A DNA stretch of 64,000 nucleotides. Origin: Pseudonocardia sp. DSM 110487 (lineage in GTDB: Bacteria; Actinomycetota; Actinomycetes; Mycobacteriales; Pseudonocardiaceae). This document shows positions 33,204 to 42,170 of the stretch, piece after piece. The stretch is from contig NZ_CP080521.1 in the NCBI RefSeq assembly GCF_019468565.1, forward strand, positions 8,060,001 through 8,124,000. The letters run 5' to 3'. How positions within the stretch are numbered: the stretch's first letter is position 1; every line of letters begins with the position of its first letter. The position numbers and the translations under genes were made by a program. The notes beneath the pieces are model-generated. The model searched no databases and was not told the DNA's origin. It was given only the letters and a program-made list of their open reading frames with translations.

Positions 33204-34007
33204 TCATCGCCCCGAAACGCGACCTTCCGGCGCGCCCGCCCACCGCGCGGTCTCGACGTCGTCGGAGAGGTCGCGCTGGTGTGTGGGGTTGATGAGCAGC
33301 TCCTCGATCACAGCACGCTGCGGCAGTGAAGCGGCGAGCAGCACGGCCGCGGCGACGTCCTCCGGGAGCAGCATGGTGGCGCGTTCCCGCTCCGACGGGA
33401 CCTTCGGGCGGTTGTCCAGTATCGGGGTGTCGACCTCACCGGGCAGGATCGTGGTGGCCCGGATGCCATCGCCCCGGTACGTGGCGTTGAGGTAGTCCAT
33501 GAAGTTCGCCACGCCTGCCTTCGCGGCGCCGTAGGCAGGGCCGCTGAGCGGGCTCGGCCGCACCGCCGCGATCGACGAGACGGTGATCACGGTGCCGGCC
33601 CCGCGCGCGAGCATGTCCGGCAGCACGGCCCGGGTCAGGGCGAACACCCCGCTCAGGTTGACCCGCAGCACGTGGTCCCACTCGTCGTCGGAGAGCCACT
33701 GGGCGTTGCGCACCTTCGACGAGACCCCGGCCACGTTGACCAGAACGTCCACCGGTCCCATGCGCTCGCGCACACCGTCTACGAGCGCGGTCATCTGTGC
33801 CGGATCGTCGACGGCGGCCGGCTCGACGTGCGCGGTGCCGCCCGCCGCGGCGATCGTGGCCGCGACGTCGTCGAGCAACGCGCGGCGCCGCCCGACGAGC
33901 ACGGTCACCGCGCCCTCGGCGGCCAGCGCGACCGCGGTGGCAGCGCCGATGCCGCTACCGGCACCCGTGACCAGGCAGACCTTGTTCTGCAGAGCGCTCA
34001 TGGTCAT
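33204..34007 (-). CDS. SDR-family oxidoreductase, NVAG variant (267 aa)
   Basis: Short-chain dehydrogenase with TGAGSGIG (residues 14-21), NVAG in place of the usual NNAG (91-94), a catalytic serine in TVSS, Tyr159 and Lys163 (YGAAK). The C-terminal extension after residue 240 is hydrophilic. Two ATG codons (34007 and 34001) could serve as start. It is divergent from the polysaccharide lyase gene with 66 bp between starts. Substrate is unknown. Confidence 0.88.
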   Translation of the reverse strand: MTMSALQNKVCLVTGAGSGIGAATAVALAAEGAVTVLVGRRRALLDDVAATIAAAGGTAHVEPAAVDDPAQMTALVDGVRERMGPVDVLVNVAGVSSKVRNAQWLSDDEWDHVLRVNLSGVFALTRAVLPDMLARGAGTVITVSSIAAVRPSPLSGPAYGAAKAGVANFMDYLNATYRGDGIRATTILPGEVDTPILDNRPKVPSERERATMLLPEDVAAAVLLAASLPQRAVIEELLINPTHQRDLSDDVETARWAGAPEGRVSGR

Positions 34008-34073
34008 CGAGTATCGCCGCCCGACGGTGTGAACTCAGCGGGGGTTCAAGAACGCGTCCGTACGCTCGCCGAC

Positions 34074-34877
34074 ATGGCCCTCCGAACAGATCACCGCACG
34101 CCCAACCGCCGGGCGTTGGCCATACTCGTGGGAGCCCTCGTTGTCGGCGGCGGGCTGTTGTGGCTGGTACTGGGCGTGCTCAGGCCGGAACCGCCGACCG
34201 GTGGAGGCGGTGGTGGCAGCGGCACGTCGATCGACCTCGAGGGCTGGAAGCTCACGCTCCCCACCGAGGGCAAGAGCGGCAACGCCGCGATCGTCGAGCC
34301 CGCGGCGCTCACGGAGCCGTGGCTGACCGCAGGCCCCGACGGCAGCCTTTCGTTCTGGGCGCCCGCCGAAGGTTCCACCACCAAGAACTCCGAACACCCG
34401 CGCACCGAGCTGAACAGCCTCACCGAGTTCTCCGCCGGCACCGACGGCGAGCACACCCTCACGGCCTCACTCGCGGTGAACCAGGTGCCGGAGGACTCGA
34501 AGGACATCATCGTCGGCCAGATCCACGGCGCCGGCGACATCATCTCCGCGCCGTACGTGATGCTGCACTACCGGGACGGGGAGATCCGGGCGGTCGTCAA
34601 GCAGCAGCACAAAGGGGACGAGAAGCAGTCCTTCTCCCTCCTCACCGGGGTGCCGCTGAACGATCGCTTCGACGTCACCATCACCGACGCGGGCGACGGC
34701 TCGATGACGATCAGCGCGAGCCACGACGGCAACACCCAGCAGGCCACCGCCCAGGTGCCGGCCGCGTTCCACGGCCAGACCGTGCGCTTCCAGGTGGGCG
34801 ACTACCAGCAGGCCGACTCGGCCAAGGGTGCCGACGACGGCGGGCGGGTCACCTTCTACGCGATCGAACAGAGCTGA
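34074..34877 (+). CDS. Polysaccharide lyase family 7 (alginate lyase-like), membrane-anchored or secreted (267 aa)
   Basis: The N-terminal signal anchor (ALAILVGALVVGGGLLWLVLG, about residues 15-35) precedes a Gly-rich linker and an alginate-lyase-2 jelly-roll domain. The three PL7 motifs are recognisable with changes: RTEL (HPRTELN), QIHG, and FQVGDYQQ in place of YFKAGxYxQ. The third motif lacks the usual lysine, so specificity or activity may differ. It would cut uronic-acid polymers by beta-elimination outside the cell. TACGCT seven bases before the ATG suggests a leaderless mRNA. Confidence 0.82.
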   Translation: MALRTDHRTPNRRALAILVGALVVGGGLLWLVLGVLRPEPPTGGGGGGSGTSIDLEGWKLTLPTEGKSGNAAIVEPAALTEPWLTAGPDGSLSFWAPAEGSTTKNSEHPRTELNSLTEFSAGTDGEHTLTASLAVNQVPEDSKDIIVGQIHGAGDIISAPYVMLHYRDGEIRAVVKQQHKGDEKQSFSLLTGVPLNDRFDVTITDAGDGSMTISASHDGNTQQATAQVPAAFHGQTVRFQVGDYQQADSAKGADDGGRVTFYAIEQS

Positions 34878-34919
34878 TCGGCGGCGATGAGTTCGGCCCG
34901 TCGCCGTGGTCCAACCCCC

Positions 34920-35444
34920 ATGAGCGAACACGAGCCCACCGCAGTCACCAACCTCGACATCTACGGTTCGGAGCCACTGCCGTGGAGCAGGCCACGGGAC
35001 CTCCTGCCGGAGAGCCTGACCAAGATGGAGACGCCGGTTTTCCTCGGCACCGCGAGCCCAGACGGCCGCCCTCACGCCGCCGGCATCGGTGCCGCATGGC
35101 ATGACGGTGAGATCTACTTCACGAGCGGGCCGGGCACCCGCAAGTCCCGCAACCTGGTCGCCAACCCGGCCTGCACGATCTCCATCCGCCTCCCGGGCAT
35201 CGACCTGGTGCTGGAAGGCGAGGCCCACCGCGTCACCGACAACGGGACCATCACACAGCTCGCCGCGCACTATGCCGCGGAAGGCTGGCCCGCCGAGTCC
35301 GACGGGGAGGGCGGCCTCACAGCGCCGTTCAGCGCGCCCAGCGCAGGGCCGCCCCCGTGGCACCTCTACCACTTCACGCCGCGGACCGCCGTCGGCGTGG
35401 CCAGCGCAGAACCCCACGGCGCCACGAGGTGGACCTTCTCCTGA
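34920..35444 (+). CDS. Pyridoxamine 5'-phosphate oxidase-like flavin-binding protein (174 aa)
   Basis: Split-barrel FMN-binding fold of the PNPOx-like superfamily. The landmarks are VFLGTASPDGRPHAAGIGA, then the strand IYFTSGPGTRKSRNLVANP, a typical cofactor-phosphate-binding stretch. Actinobacterial members include F420-dependent enzymes and biliverdin reductases, so cofactor and substrate remain open. The ATG at 34920 is chosen over one 11 codons upstream. Confidence 0.8.
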   Translation: MSEHEPTAVTNLDIYGSEPLPWSRPRDLLPESLTKMETPVFLGTASPDGRPHAAGIGAAWHDGEIYFTSGPGTRKSRNLVANPACTISIRLPGIDLVLEGEAHRVTDNGTITQLAAHYAAEGWPAESDGEGGLTAPFSAPSAGPPPWHLYHFTPRTAVGVASAEPHGATRWTFS

Positions 35445-35543
35445 CGCCTCGACCACCGTCGTCGGGGGCCATTCGCGTCCCGCGCCTCCCGCTCGCCGGC
35501 CTTGGCGACGAGTGGCCCTCTACCAGCGACAAAGAGCATTCAA

Positions 35544-35566
35544 TCGAACATCGGTTCGAGTAGAAT
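35544..35566 (+). promoter_or_regulatory. LexA (SOS) box with adjacent -10 box, leaderless promoter of the HNH gene
   Basis: TCGAAC-ATCG-GTTCGA (35544-35559) is a perfect match to the actinobacterial LexA site TCGAAC-N4-GTTCGA. It is followed directly by a strong -10 box TAGAAT (35561-35566) seven bases before the ATG at 35574. LexA bound here would block RNA polymerase; DNA damage would release it. The same arrangement is known for mycobacterial 13E12 genes. Confidence 0.85.
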
Positions 35567-35573
35567 CGATAGC

Positions 35574-36854
35574 ATGTCCGGCAGCCCGGTCGCCACCGCG
35601 CACCGCCTCCTCGCCGAGGCCATCGACGCGCTGACGGCGGCCGCGGATGCCGGCGCCACCGACGCCGAACTGCTGTCCGTACTCACCGTCTGCGAACGCC
35701 TGAATCGGCGGCTGGACCACCTCACCGTGTCCACCATCTCCACCCTGCAACGGCGCGGTGCGTTCGCGGAGCGCGGCTACAAATCCACCGCAGGCGCCCT
35801 CAGCGACCTGCTCGGCTGGGAACGGTTCGAAGCACGTCGCCGGGTCGACGCCGCGGACGGTGTGTGCTCCCGAATCAGCCTCGACGGCACCGAACTCCCA
35901 CCTCGACTGGCAGCCACCGCGGCGGTGTTCGACGCCGGCCGCGCCCGGCTACGCCACGTCGAGGTCATCGCGAAATTGCTCGACTCGCCCGCCGCTCGGC
36001 GACTGTCCCCTGCGATCTGGGCCGGCGCCGAGGCCACGCTTGCGGAGAAGGCCACCGAGTACACGCCGAGCGAGTTGCAGACCTGGGGCGCCGAGCTGAT
36101 CGAAAAACTCGACGCCGACGGACCGGAGCCCGACGAGCGCCCACCTGCGGAGATCAACGAGCTGCACTTGCTGCCGCACCGCCGTCGCCCCGGCGGATCG
36201 TTGAAAGGCCGCTTCGACAACGCTGCGCTCTACGACGCGATCGCCACGCTCATCGACACCATGGCTGCGCCGCGCACCAACGATGACGAGCGCAGCGCAG
36301 CCCAGCGGCAGGCCGAGGCGCTGGCCGAGGTGTGCGGGTATGTGCTCGACCACGGCGAGGTCCCCGATTCAGGCGGCCGCCGTCCGCACCTGAACGTCAT
36401 CATCGGGCTGGACGACCTGGAATGCCGCGCCCGTGCCGCCATGCTCGACTTCGGCGGACGGCTCTCCCCCGAGGCGCTACGCATGCTGGCCTGCGACGCC
36501 GCCGTGGTGCCGATCGTGATGAACGGCGCCGGGCAGCCCCTCGACGTCGGCCGCGCCCGCCGCACCATCCCCGACGGGTTGCGTCGCGCGGTGGCTGCCC
36601 GGGACCGGGGCTGCGCCCGCTGCGGCCGACCGCCATCCTGGTGCGAGATCCACCACCTCATCCCGTGGGAAAACGGCGGGGAAACCGCGCTCGGCAACTG
36701 CGTCATGCTCTGCCGAACGTGCCATCGCCTCGTCCACCACACCGACTGGATCGTCCGCCTCCGCGACGGACTCCCCGAGTTCATCCCGCCCACCTGGATC
36801 GACCCGGACCGACATCCCCGACGAAGACCCCGGCCACAGTTCGTCCCCGCCTGA
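35574..36854 (+). CDS. DUF222 / 13E12-family HNH endonuclease (426 aa)
   Basis: The N-terminal DUF222 helical domain (about residues 10-290) is followed by a C-terminal HNH nuclease module CARCGRPPSWCEIHH ... GNCVMLCRTCHRLVHH with paired zinc-type cysteines and the catalytic His doublet. This is the REP13E12-repeat family, usually multi-copy in actinobacteria and associated with mobile or recombinogenic DNA. A perfect SOS box and leaderless -10 box lie immediately upstream, so DNA damage should induce it. Target sequence is unknown. Confidence 0.92.
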   Translation: MSGSPVATAHRLLAEAIDALTAAADAGATDAELLSVLTVCERLNRRLDHLTVSTISTLQRRGAFAERGYKSTAGALSDLLGWERFEARRRVDAADGVCSRISLDGTELPPRLAATAAVFDAGRARLRHVEVIAKLLDSPAARRLSPAIWAGAEATLAEKATEYTPSELQTWGAELIEKLDADGPEPDERPPAEINELHLLPHRRRPGGSLKGRFDNAALYDAIATLIDTMAAPRTNDDERSAAQRQAEALAEVCGYVLDHGEVPDSGGRRPHLNVIIGLDDLECRARAAMLDFGGRLSPEALRMLACDAAVVPIVMNGAGQPLDVGRARRTIPDGLRRAVAARDRGCARCGRPPSWCEIHHLIPWENGGETALGNCVMLCRTCHRLVHHTDWIVRLRDGLPEFIPPTWIDPDRHPRRRPRPQFVPA

Positions 36855-36883
36855 TCGTCGCGGGCCCGCGCAGAGCCGCCGCC

Positions 36884-37705
36884 TCAGCGCAGCATCGGCT
36901 CCAGCGGGAACTCCACCCCGTCCACCGGCGGCTCCGGCATCGTGCCCGAGCCGTCGGGCTGGGGAACGGCCGCGAGCAGCGCCCGGGTGTAGGGATGCTG
37001 CGGGTCCTCCCAGATCGTGCGCGCCGGCCCGGACTCGACGATCCGGCCCCGGTACATCACGGCCAGCCGGTCGGCGATCAGCCGCACCACCGTCAGGTCG
37101 TGCGAGATGAACAGCAGGCCGGCGCCGCTCTCCACCGCCAGGTCGCGCATCAGCGCCGCGACGATCGCCTGGGTGGACGCGTCGAGCGCCGAGATCGGCT
37201 CGTCGCCGATCAGCAGGTCCGGGCGGGCGGCGAGCGCCCTGGCGATGGCGATCCGCTGGCGCTGACCGCCGGAGAACTCGTGCGGGTAGCGGCGTGCGGC
37301 GCCGCGGTCGAGGCCGACCCGCTCCAGCCACCAGCCCGGCTCGGACCCCTCCGCGCCCCGGCCCACGGCCGCCCGGACGCCGTCACCGATCTGTACGCCC
37401 ACCGGTCGCCGCGGGTGCAGCGAGCCGTACGGGTCCTGGAACACCATCTGGATCCGGGTCAGCTCCAACGGGCGGCGCCGCAGACCGAGCGGCTCGACCG
37501 GGCGGCCGTCGAACGACACGGTGCCCGCGGCAGGCGGGACGAGCCCGCAGATGGCGCGCGCCACCGTCGACTTGCCGCACCCCGACTCCCCGACCAGGCC
37601 CAACACCTCGCCGGCATCCACTGCGATGTCCACGCCGTCGACGGCGCGGACGGGAGGCCTGCCGCGGTAGACCACCTCGAGCCCGTCGACCTCGAGCAGC
37701 GTCAC
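36884..37705 (-). CDS. Oligopeptide/dipeptide-type ABC transporter ATPase, second subunit (273 aa)
   Basis: ABC ATPase with Walker A GESGCGKST, signature SGGQRQR, Walker B LLIGDEP and H-loop SHD. The C-terminal segment PQHPYTRALLAAVP is the oligopeptide-transporter C-terminal motif (OppF/DppF group). It is the last of five overlapping genes; its ATG overlaps the previous stop by 4 bp. Transport substrate (peptide, nickel or glycoside) cannot be decided from sequence. Confidence 0.92.
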   Translation of the reverse strand: MTLLEVDGLEVVYRGRPPVRAVDGVDIAVDAGEVLGLVGESGCGKSTVARAICGLVPPAAGTVSFDGRPVEPLGLRRRPLELTRIQMVFQDPYGSLHPRRPVGVQIGDGVRAAVGRGAEGSEPGWWLERVGLDRGAARRYPHEFSGGQRQRIAIARALAARPDLLIGDEPISALDASTQAIVAALMRDLAVESGAGLLFISHDLTVVRLIADRLAVMYRGRIVESGPARTIWEDPQHPYTRALLAAVPQPDGSGTMPEPPVDGVEFPLEPMLR

Positions 37706-38517
37706 GACTCCTCCAGGGCACGTACGTCGTCGAGGGTCCGGACGCCGCCCGCTGCCCCGGGCAGGCTCGCGAGCAGCGACGCCGTGTAGGGGTGGGCGGG
37801 CGTGGTGAACACCTGGTGGCGTTCCCCGTTCTCCACGACCTCGCCGTCGCGCATCACCGCCACCTGGTCGGCGACCGCGCTCATCACCCCGAGGTCGTGG
37901 GTCACCAGCAGCACGGCGAGCCCCATCTCGCGGGCCAGGTCGCGCAGCAGGTGCAGCACACCGGCCTGCACCGTGACGTCGAGGGCGGTTGTCGGTTCGT
38001 CGGCGATCAGGACGGACGGGGAGCAGGCCAGCGCGATGGCGATCGCGATGCGCTGGCGCTGCCCGCCGGAGAACTGGTGCGGGAAGCGGCGCAGGGCGGC
38101 TGCCGGGTCCGGGATGCGCACCCGTTGGAGGAGCTCGACGGCGCGGGCGCGGGCCGCGGCGCGGTCGAGCCGAAGGTGGTGGCGCAGGTGGTCGGTCAGC
38201 TGAGCCTCGATGCTCAACATCGGGTGCAGGCTCGTGGACGGGTCCTGGAAGACCATCGCGATCTGGGTGCCCCGCAGGTCGTTGCGTTGTCGCGGGGTGA
38301 GCGCGAGCAGGTCGCGGCCGCCGTATGTGATGGCGCCCCCGACCCGAGCGCGGGGCGGCAGGAGGCCCATCACCGCCAGGCCGGTCATCGTCTTGCCCGA
38401 CCCCGACTCGCCCGCGAGGCCCTGGATCCGGCCCGCCTCCAGGTCGAGGTCGACGCCGCGCAGGATCTCGGCCTCGCCGATGCGCAGCGTGAGGCCGTCG
38501 ATCCGGAGGGCGGTCAT
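37702..38517 (-). CDS. Oligopeptide/dipeptide-type ABC transporter ATPase, first subunit (271 aa)
   Basis: Walker A GESGSGKT, Q-loop MVFQDP, signature SGGQRQR, Walker B LIADEP and H-loop THD are present, with the PAHPYTASLLASLPG motif typical of OppD/DppD. It pairs with the ATPase downstream to energise the two permeases. The start at 38517 overlaps the permease stop by 4 bp. Confidence 0.92.
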   Translation of the reverse strand: MTALRIDGLTLRIGEAEILRGVDLDLEAGRIQGLAGESGSGKTMTGLAVMGLLPPRARVGGAITYGGRDLLALTPRQRNDLRGTQIAMVFQDPSTSLHPMLSIEAQLTDHLRHHLRLDRAAARARAVELLQRVRIPDPAAALRRFPHQFSGGQRQRIAIAIALACSPSVLIADEPTTALDVTVQAGVLHLLRDLAREMGLAVLLVTHDLGVMSAVADQVAVMRDGEVVENGERHQVFTTPAHPYTASLLASLPGAAGGVRTLDDVRALEES

Positions 38518-39398
38518 CGGGTCTCCGCCTTCCCCAGCACGCCCGCCGTGCGCGGGTCGAGAGCGTCGCGCAGCGCGTCCCCGAGGAAGTTGAACGCCAT
38601 CACCACGGTCAGGATCGCGAGGCCCGGGAACACGCCCAGCCACCACGAGTCGAAGTTCTGGATCGCCGTGGCCACCATCGAGCCCCACTCCGCGGTGGGC
38701 GGCTTCGCGCCCAGCCCGAGGAACGACAGCCCGGACAGCAGGAGTGTCGCGGTGCCGATGTCGAGGCTGGCGAGGATCAGCACCGGCCCGGTCACCATCG
38801 GGACGATGTCGGTTCCCAGTGATCGCAGCGGCGAGAAGCCGAGCAGCCGGTCCGCCAGCACGTAGTCGGCCTCCCGGATACCGACCACCAACCCGCGCGT
38901 GACGCGGGCGTAGGCGGGCCACGAGACGACCAGCGCGGCGAGCACCGCGTTCAGCAGGCTCGCACCGAGCGACGCAGCGACGACCATCGCGAGGATGACC
39001 GTCGGGAACGCCATCACGAGGTCCGTCAGCCGCATCACGGTCTCGTCGACCCAGCGCCCGAAGAACCCGGCGGCGAGGCCGAGGACGCCCCCGATGAGGA
39101 CGGACAACCCGACGAGCAGGATGGCAAGGGGCATCGTCACCTGAGCGCCGGCCAGCACGCGGGTGAACACGTCGCGGCCGAGCTCGTCGGTGCCGAACCA
39201 GTGGGCCGCGCTCGGCGCCTCCAGCCGCGCGAAGTCCTGGGCGAGCGGGTCGTGCGGCCAGAGCGCCGGGCCCAGCACGGCGATCAGGATCCACACCAGT
39301 GCAACCGCGGCGCCGGTGACGCCGAGCGGGGTGCGCCATGCCTGCGGGATCCGCGTGCGGAACCGCGCGCGCAGCGGCCCCTCGGCCACCGTGCTCAT
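38514..39398 (-). CDS. Oligopeptide-type ABC transporter permease, DppC-like (294 aa)
   Basis: Six transmembrane helices, with the N-terminal OppC-type domain (PLAQDFARLEAPSAAHWFGTD, landmark) containing the HWFGTDELGRDVFTR motif. The EAA cytoplasmic loop lies in VVGIREADYVLADRLLGFS. Tight 4-bp overlaps at both ends place it in the middle of the operon. Confidence 0.93.
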   Translation of the reverse strand: MSTVAEGPLRARFRTRIPQAWRTPLGVTGAAVALVWILIAVLGPALWPHDPLAQDFARLEAPSAAHWFGTDELGRDVFTRVLAGAQVTMPLAILLVGLSVLIGGVLGLAAGFFGRWVDETVMRLTDLVMAFPTVILAMVVAASLGASLLNAVLAALVVSWPAYARVTRGLVVGIREADYVLADRLLGFSPLRSLGTDIVPMVTGPVLILASLDIGTATLLLSGLSFLGLGAKPPTAEWGSMVATAIQNFDSWWLGVFPGLAILTVVMAFNFLGDALRDALDPRTAGVLGKAETR

Positions 39399-40435
39399 GA
39401 GATCCGCACCCGCGGGTCGATGACCCCGTAGAGCAGGTCGACGACCAGGTTGATCACCAGGTAGATGACGCCCACGAGCAACCCGACGCCCATCACCGCA
39501 GGCAGGTCGAGGTGCGACGCGGCCTGGTAGGCGTAGGACCCGAGCCCTGGCCAGGCGAAGATCTCCTCCACCAGCACGGTGCCCGACAGCAGCGCGCCGA
39601 ACGCAAGGCCAACCACCGTCAGGATCGGCACCATCGCGGCGCGCAGCACGTACCGGACGAGCACGGTCCGGCCCGGCAGACCCTTGGCCCGAGCCGAGCG
39701 GACGTAGTCCTGCTCCAGCACCTCCAGCACGGCGGAGCGGGTGAACCGGGTGAGCAGCCCGACGGTGTAGAGGGTCAGCACCAGCGTCGGCAGCATCAGG
39801 TGGGCCAGCGCGTCCCCGAAGGTCTCCCACTCCCCCGCCAGCAGCGAGTCCACGGTGTAGAGGCCGGTGACGTGCGGCGGCGGGGTCGTCGCGGGCGCGA
39901 GGCGTCCCGAACCGGGGGCCAGGTCCAGCTGGAACGAGAAGACGTAGAACGCCACGAGCGCCAGCCAGAACGTCGGCACCGATATCCCGACCAGCGACAC
40001 CAGCCGCAGCACGCTGTCGGCGAGCCGCCCGCGCCGGACGGCCGCGACCACGCCGAAGCCGACGCCGATCAGCACCGACAGCACGATCGCGCCGATCGCG
40101 ATCTCCAACGTCGCCGGGACCGCCGACTGCAGGTCGGTGAGCACCGGCCGGTGCGTCTGCTGCGACTCGCCGAGATCGCCCTGGAGCAGGTTGCCCAGGT
40201 ACGTCACGTACTGGACGGGCAGCGGCCGGTCGAGCCCGTAGTGCGCCCGGTACGCCGCGACGGTGGCCGGGTTCTCCGCCGCCCGCTGCCCGAGGTTGGC
40301 CGCGACGGGGTCGCCGGGCACCAGGTTCGTCAGCACGAACGTCACCAGCGTGACGCCGACGATCAGCAGGGCCGACACCCCGAGCCTGCGCAGCAGGTAC
40401 CGGGCGAGCGCGCTACTGACCACCGGCGGCCACAC
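39395..40435 (-). CDS. Oligopeptide-type ABC transporter permease, DppB-like (346 aa)
   Basis: DppB-type permease: the N-terminal RYLLRRLGVSALLIVGVTLV helix, the LVPGDP motif and LGLDRPLPVQY-like segment (here YGLDRPLPVQY), and the conserved cytoplasmic EAA loop (VLEQDYVRSARAKGL). The start is given as the GTG at 40435, which overlaps the binding-protein gene by 23 bp. A GTG four codons later (40423) would reduce the overlap and is equally possible. Confidence 0.9.
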   Translation of the reverse strand: MWPPVVSSALARYLLRRLGVSALLIVGVTLVTFVLTNLVPGDPVAANLGQRAAENPATVAAYRAHYGLDRPLPVQYVTYLGNLLQGDLGESQQTHRPVLTDLQSAVPATLEIAIGAIVLSVLIGVGFGVVAAVRRGRLADSVLRLVSLVGISVPTFWLALVAFYVFSFQLDLAPGSGRLAPATTPPPHVTGLYTVDSLLAGEWETFGDALAHLMLPTLVLTLYTVGLLTRFTRSAVLEVLEQDYVRSARAKGLPGRTVLVRYVLRAAMVPILTVVGLAFGALLSGTVLVEEIFAWPGLGSYAYQAASHLDLPAVMGVGLLVGVIYLVINLVVDLLYGVIDPRVRIS

Positions 40436-42005
40436 CGACGGAACCGAGGTCCAGCGTCCAGATCGGGTTGTAAGCGGCGCCGGTCACCGACTTCGCCGTG
40501 ACGATGTTGGTCGCGGGCTGGACGAGCGGGATGAACGGCCCGCCTGCGTTCAGGCTGCGCTGGAACTCCTGGTAGAGGCTCGCGCGCTCGGCCGGGTCGA
40601 CGGCCGCCGCCGCGGCCTTGGCCGCGCGGTCGATGTCGGGTGCGGCGCTCGCGGGCCAGTTCGCGCGCTTGCCGATCAGTCCGTCCGGGGCGAAGGCCAG
40701 GTAGTTGGACGGGTCCGGGAAGTCCGGCCCCCAGTACCAGAGCCCCATCTGCTCCTTGCCGTTGCGGTAGTTGTCCAGCTCGGTCGCCACCGGCGCCGGC
40801 GCCAGCTCGACCGTGATGCCGGCCGCGGCCAGCTGCGACTGCAGCCGCTCTGCGATCGTCTGGAAGCTCAGCCCGAGTAGCGTGAAGTCGCTCGGGTAAG
40901 CGAGCTTCGGCGGCTGCCCACTCACCCCGCTCGAGGCCAGTGCGGCCGCGGCGCCGGCCGCGTCCTGCTTCGGCGCCTCCGCCGCCGGGAGCGAACCCGA
41001 GATCATGGTGGGGATCATGCTGGCCGGCTGCACCGAACCCGTGCCCGCGACCTGCAGCAGGCCGGGGTAGTCGATGGCCTTCTTCACCGCCGAGACGTAC
41101 TGCGGGTTGCTGGTGGCGGTGGAGATGTCCGCGCCCTGGTTGAGGAACAGGAAGATCGTGTAGGCGGACGGCCCGCTGGTGACGGTGAGCTTGCCCTGGT
41201 CGAGCCCGCTCACCTGGTCGCCGGAGAGGTCGAGGGCGACCTGCGAGTCGCCCTTCTGGACGTTCAGCGACTGGGTGGCGGCCTGCACGTTGCGGATCAC
41301 GATGTTGTCGTACGCGGGCTTGGCGGGCCCGTTGTACGCCGGGTTCTTCGTGAGCACCGCCTGGCTGGCGACGTCGAGCGACTTCAGCGTGTACGGGCCG
41401 GACCCCGCGGACGTCGAGTTGAGGAACGCCTCCGCGCCGTCCGTGTCGTCCGTGGTGCCGCCGTTGGCGGTCACGACCTTCGAGTTGACGACCGACAGCG
41501 CCGGGTTGGGCAGGATGAACGGGAGGGCCGCATTCGGCTCGGCGCTGGTCAGCACCACCGTCGAGTCGTCCCGCTTGGCCACCGTCACGCCATCGAGCAG
41601 GAACGACGGGTTGCCCTTCATCCCGATCACCCGCTGCAGCGAGAACACGACGTCGTCGGCGGTGACGGGGCTGCCGTCGGAGAACACGCGCCCTTGGGCG
41701 AGGGTCAGGGTGAGCGTCTTCGCGTCGGGCGACAGCTCGTAGGAGGACGCGAGGCCGGGCGCCGGGGTGGAGAGGTCGTCGCCCGCGAACGTCAGGAGCG
41801 TCTCGTACATGCCGTGCGTGAGCATCTGCCCGGTGAGCTCGTACTCGCGGCCGGGGTCGACGGTCTTCAGATCGAACGTCGAGTCGATCACGAGCGTCGG
41901 CCCGGAACCGGACCCACCACCCGAGCCTCCCGACCCGCAGGCCGCCACCGCGAGCACGACCGCGGCAGCGGCGGCGAGCGCGGCGGATCGCCTCGCACCG
42001 AACAT
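40413..42005 (-). CDS. Oligopeptide-type ABC transporter substrate-binding lipoprotein (530 aa)
   Basis: Family 5 solute-binding protein. The signal peptide with lipobox VAACG (Cys near residue 23) follows MFGARRSAAL. The mature part contains the family hallmark SDGSPVTADDVVFSLQRV and TSAGSGPYTL. The ATG at 42005 is chosen because it starts the signal peptide; a longer frame upstream is unsupported. It is the first gene of the five-gene ABC operon and is divergent from an Lrp/AsnC regulator, with repeated CTGGACGA motifs between. Confidence 0.92.
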   Translation of the reverse strand: MFGARRSAALAAAAAVVLAVAACGSGGSGGGSGSGPTLVIDSTFDLKTVDPGREYELTGQMLTHGMYETLLTFAGDDLSTPAPGLASSYELSPDAKTLTLTLAQGRVFSDGSPVTADDVVFSLQRVIGMKGNPSFLLDGVTVAKRDDSTVVLTSAEPNAALPFILPNPALSVVNSKVVTANGGTTDDTDGAEAFLNSTSAGSGPYTLKSLDVASQAVLTKNPAYNGPAKPAYDNIVIRNVQAATQSLNVQKGDSQVALDLSGDQVSGLDQGKLTVTSGPSAYTIFLFLNQGADISTATSNPQYVSAVKKAIDYPGLLQVAGTGSVQPASMIPTMISGSLPAAEAPKQDAAGAAAALASSGVSGQPPKLAYPSDFTLLGLSFQTIAERLQSQLAAAGITVELAPAPVATELDNYRNGKEQMGLWYWGPDFPDPSNYLAFAPDGLIGKRANWPASAAPDIDRAAKAAAAAVDPAERASLYQEFQRSLNAGGPFIPLVQPATNIVTAKSVTGAAYNPIWTLDLGSVGVAAGGQ

Positions 42006-42067
42006 GTGCACCTCCACGCAGAACTGACTCGGCCCCAGCTCGCGGTCGGCGGTGCGATCTCGCGTCC

Positions 42068-42117
42068 ACTGGACGATTCGGCGGGTATCATGCGACATTA
42101 CTTGCAGTTCGTCCAGT
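42068..42117. promoter_or_regulatory. Inverted repeat in the divergent ABC/Lrp promoter
   Basis: ACTGGACGA (42068-42076) and TCGTCCAGT (42109-42117) are perfect reverse complements 41 bp apart centre to centre, about four helical turns. A third related copy, CTGGACGAATCG, occurs at 42205-42216 inside the start of the Lrp gene, in direct orientation to CTGGACGATTCG (42069-42080). Phased sites fit the octameric Lrp/AsnC regulators. Confidence 0.55.
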
Positions 42118-42170
42118 AGCGACGCTGGCGCTCAGACGAAACCACATCCATCGGATGGAAGGGTTCCCGA

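Noticed and set aside
36332..37789. Plus-strand frame of nearly 500 codons running from the HNH gene across the ABC ATPase
   Set aside because: It is a shadow of two well-supported genes and has no recognisable sequence.
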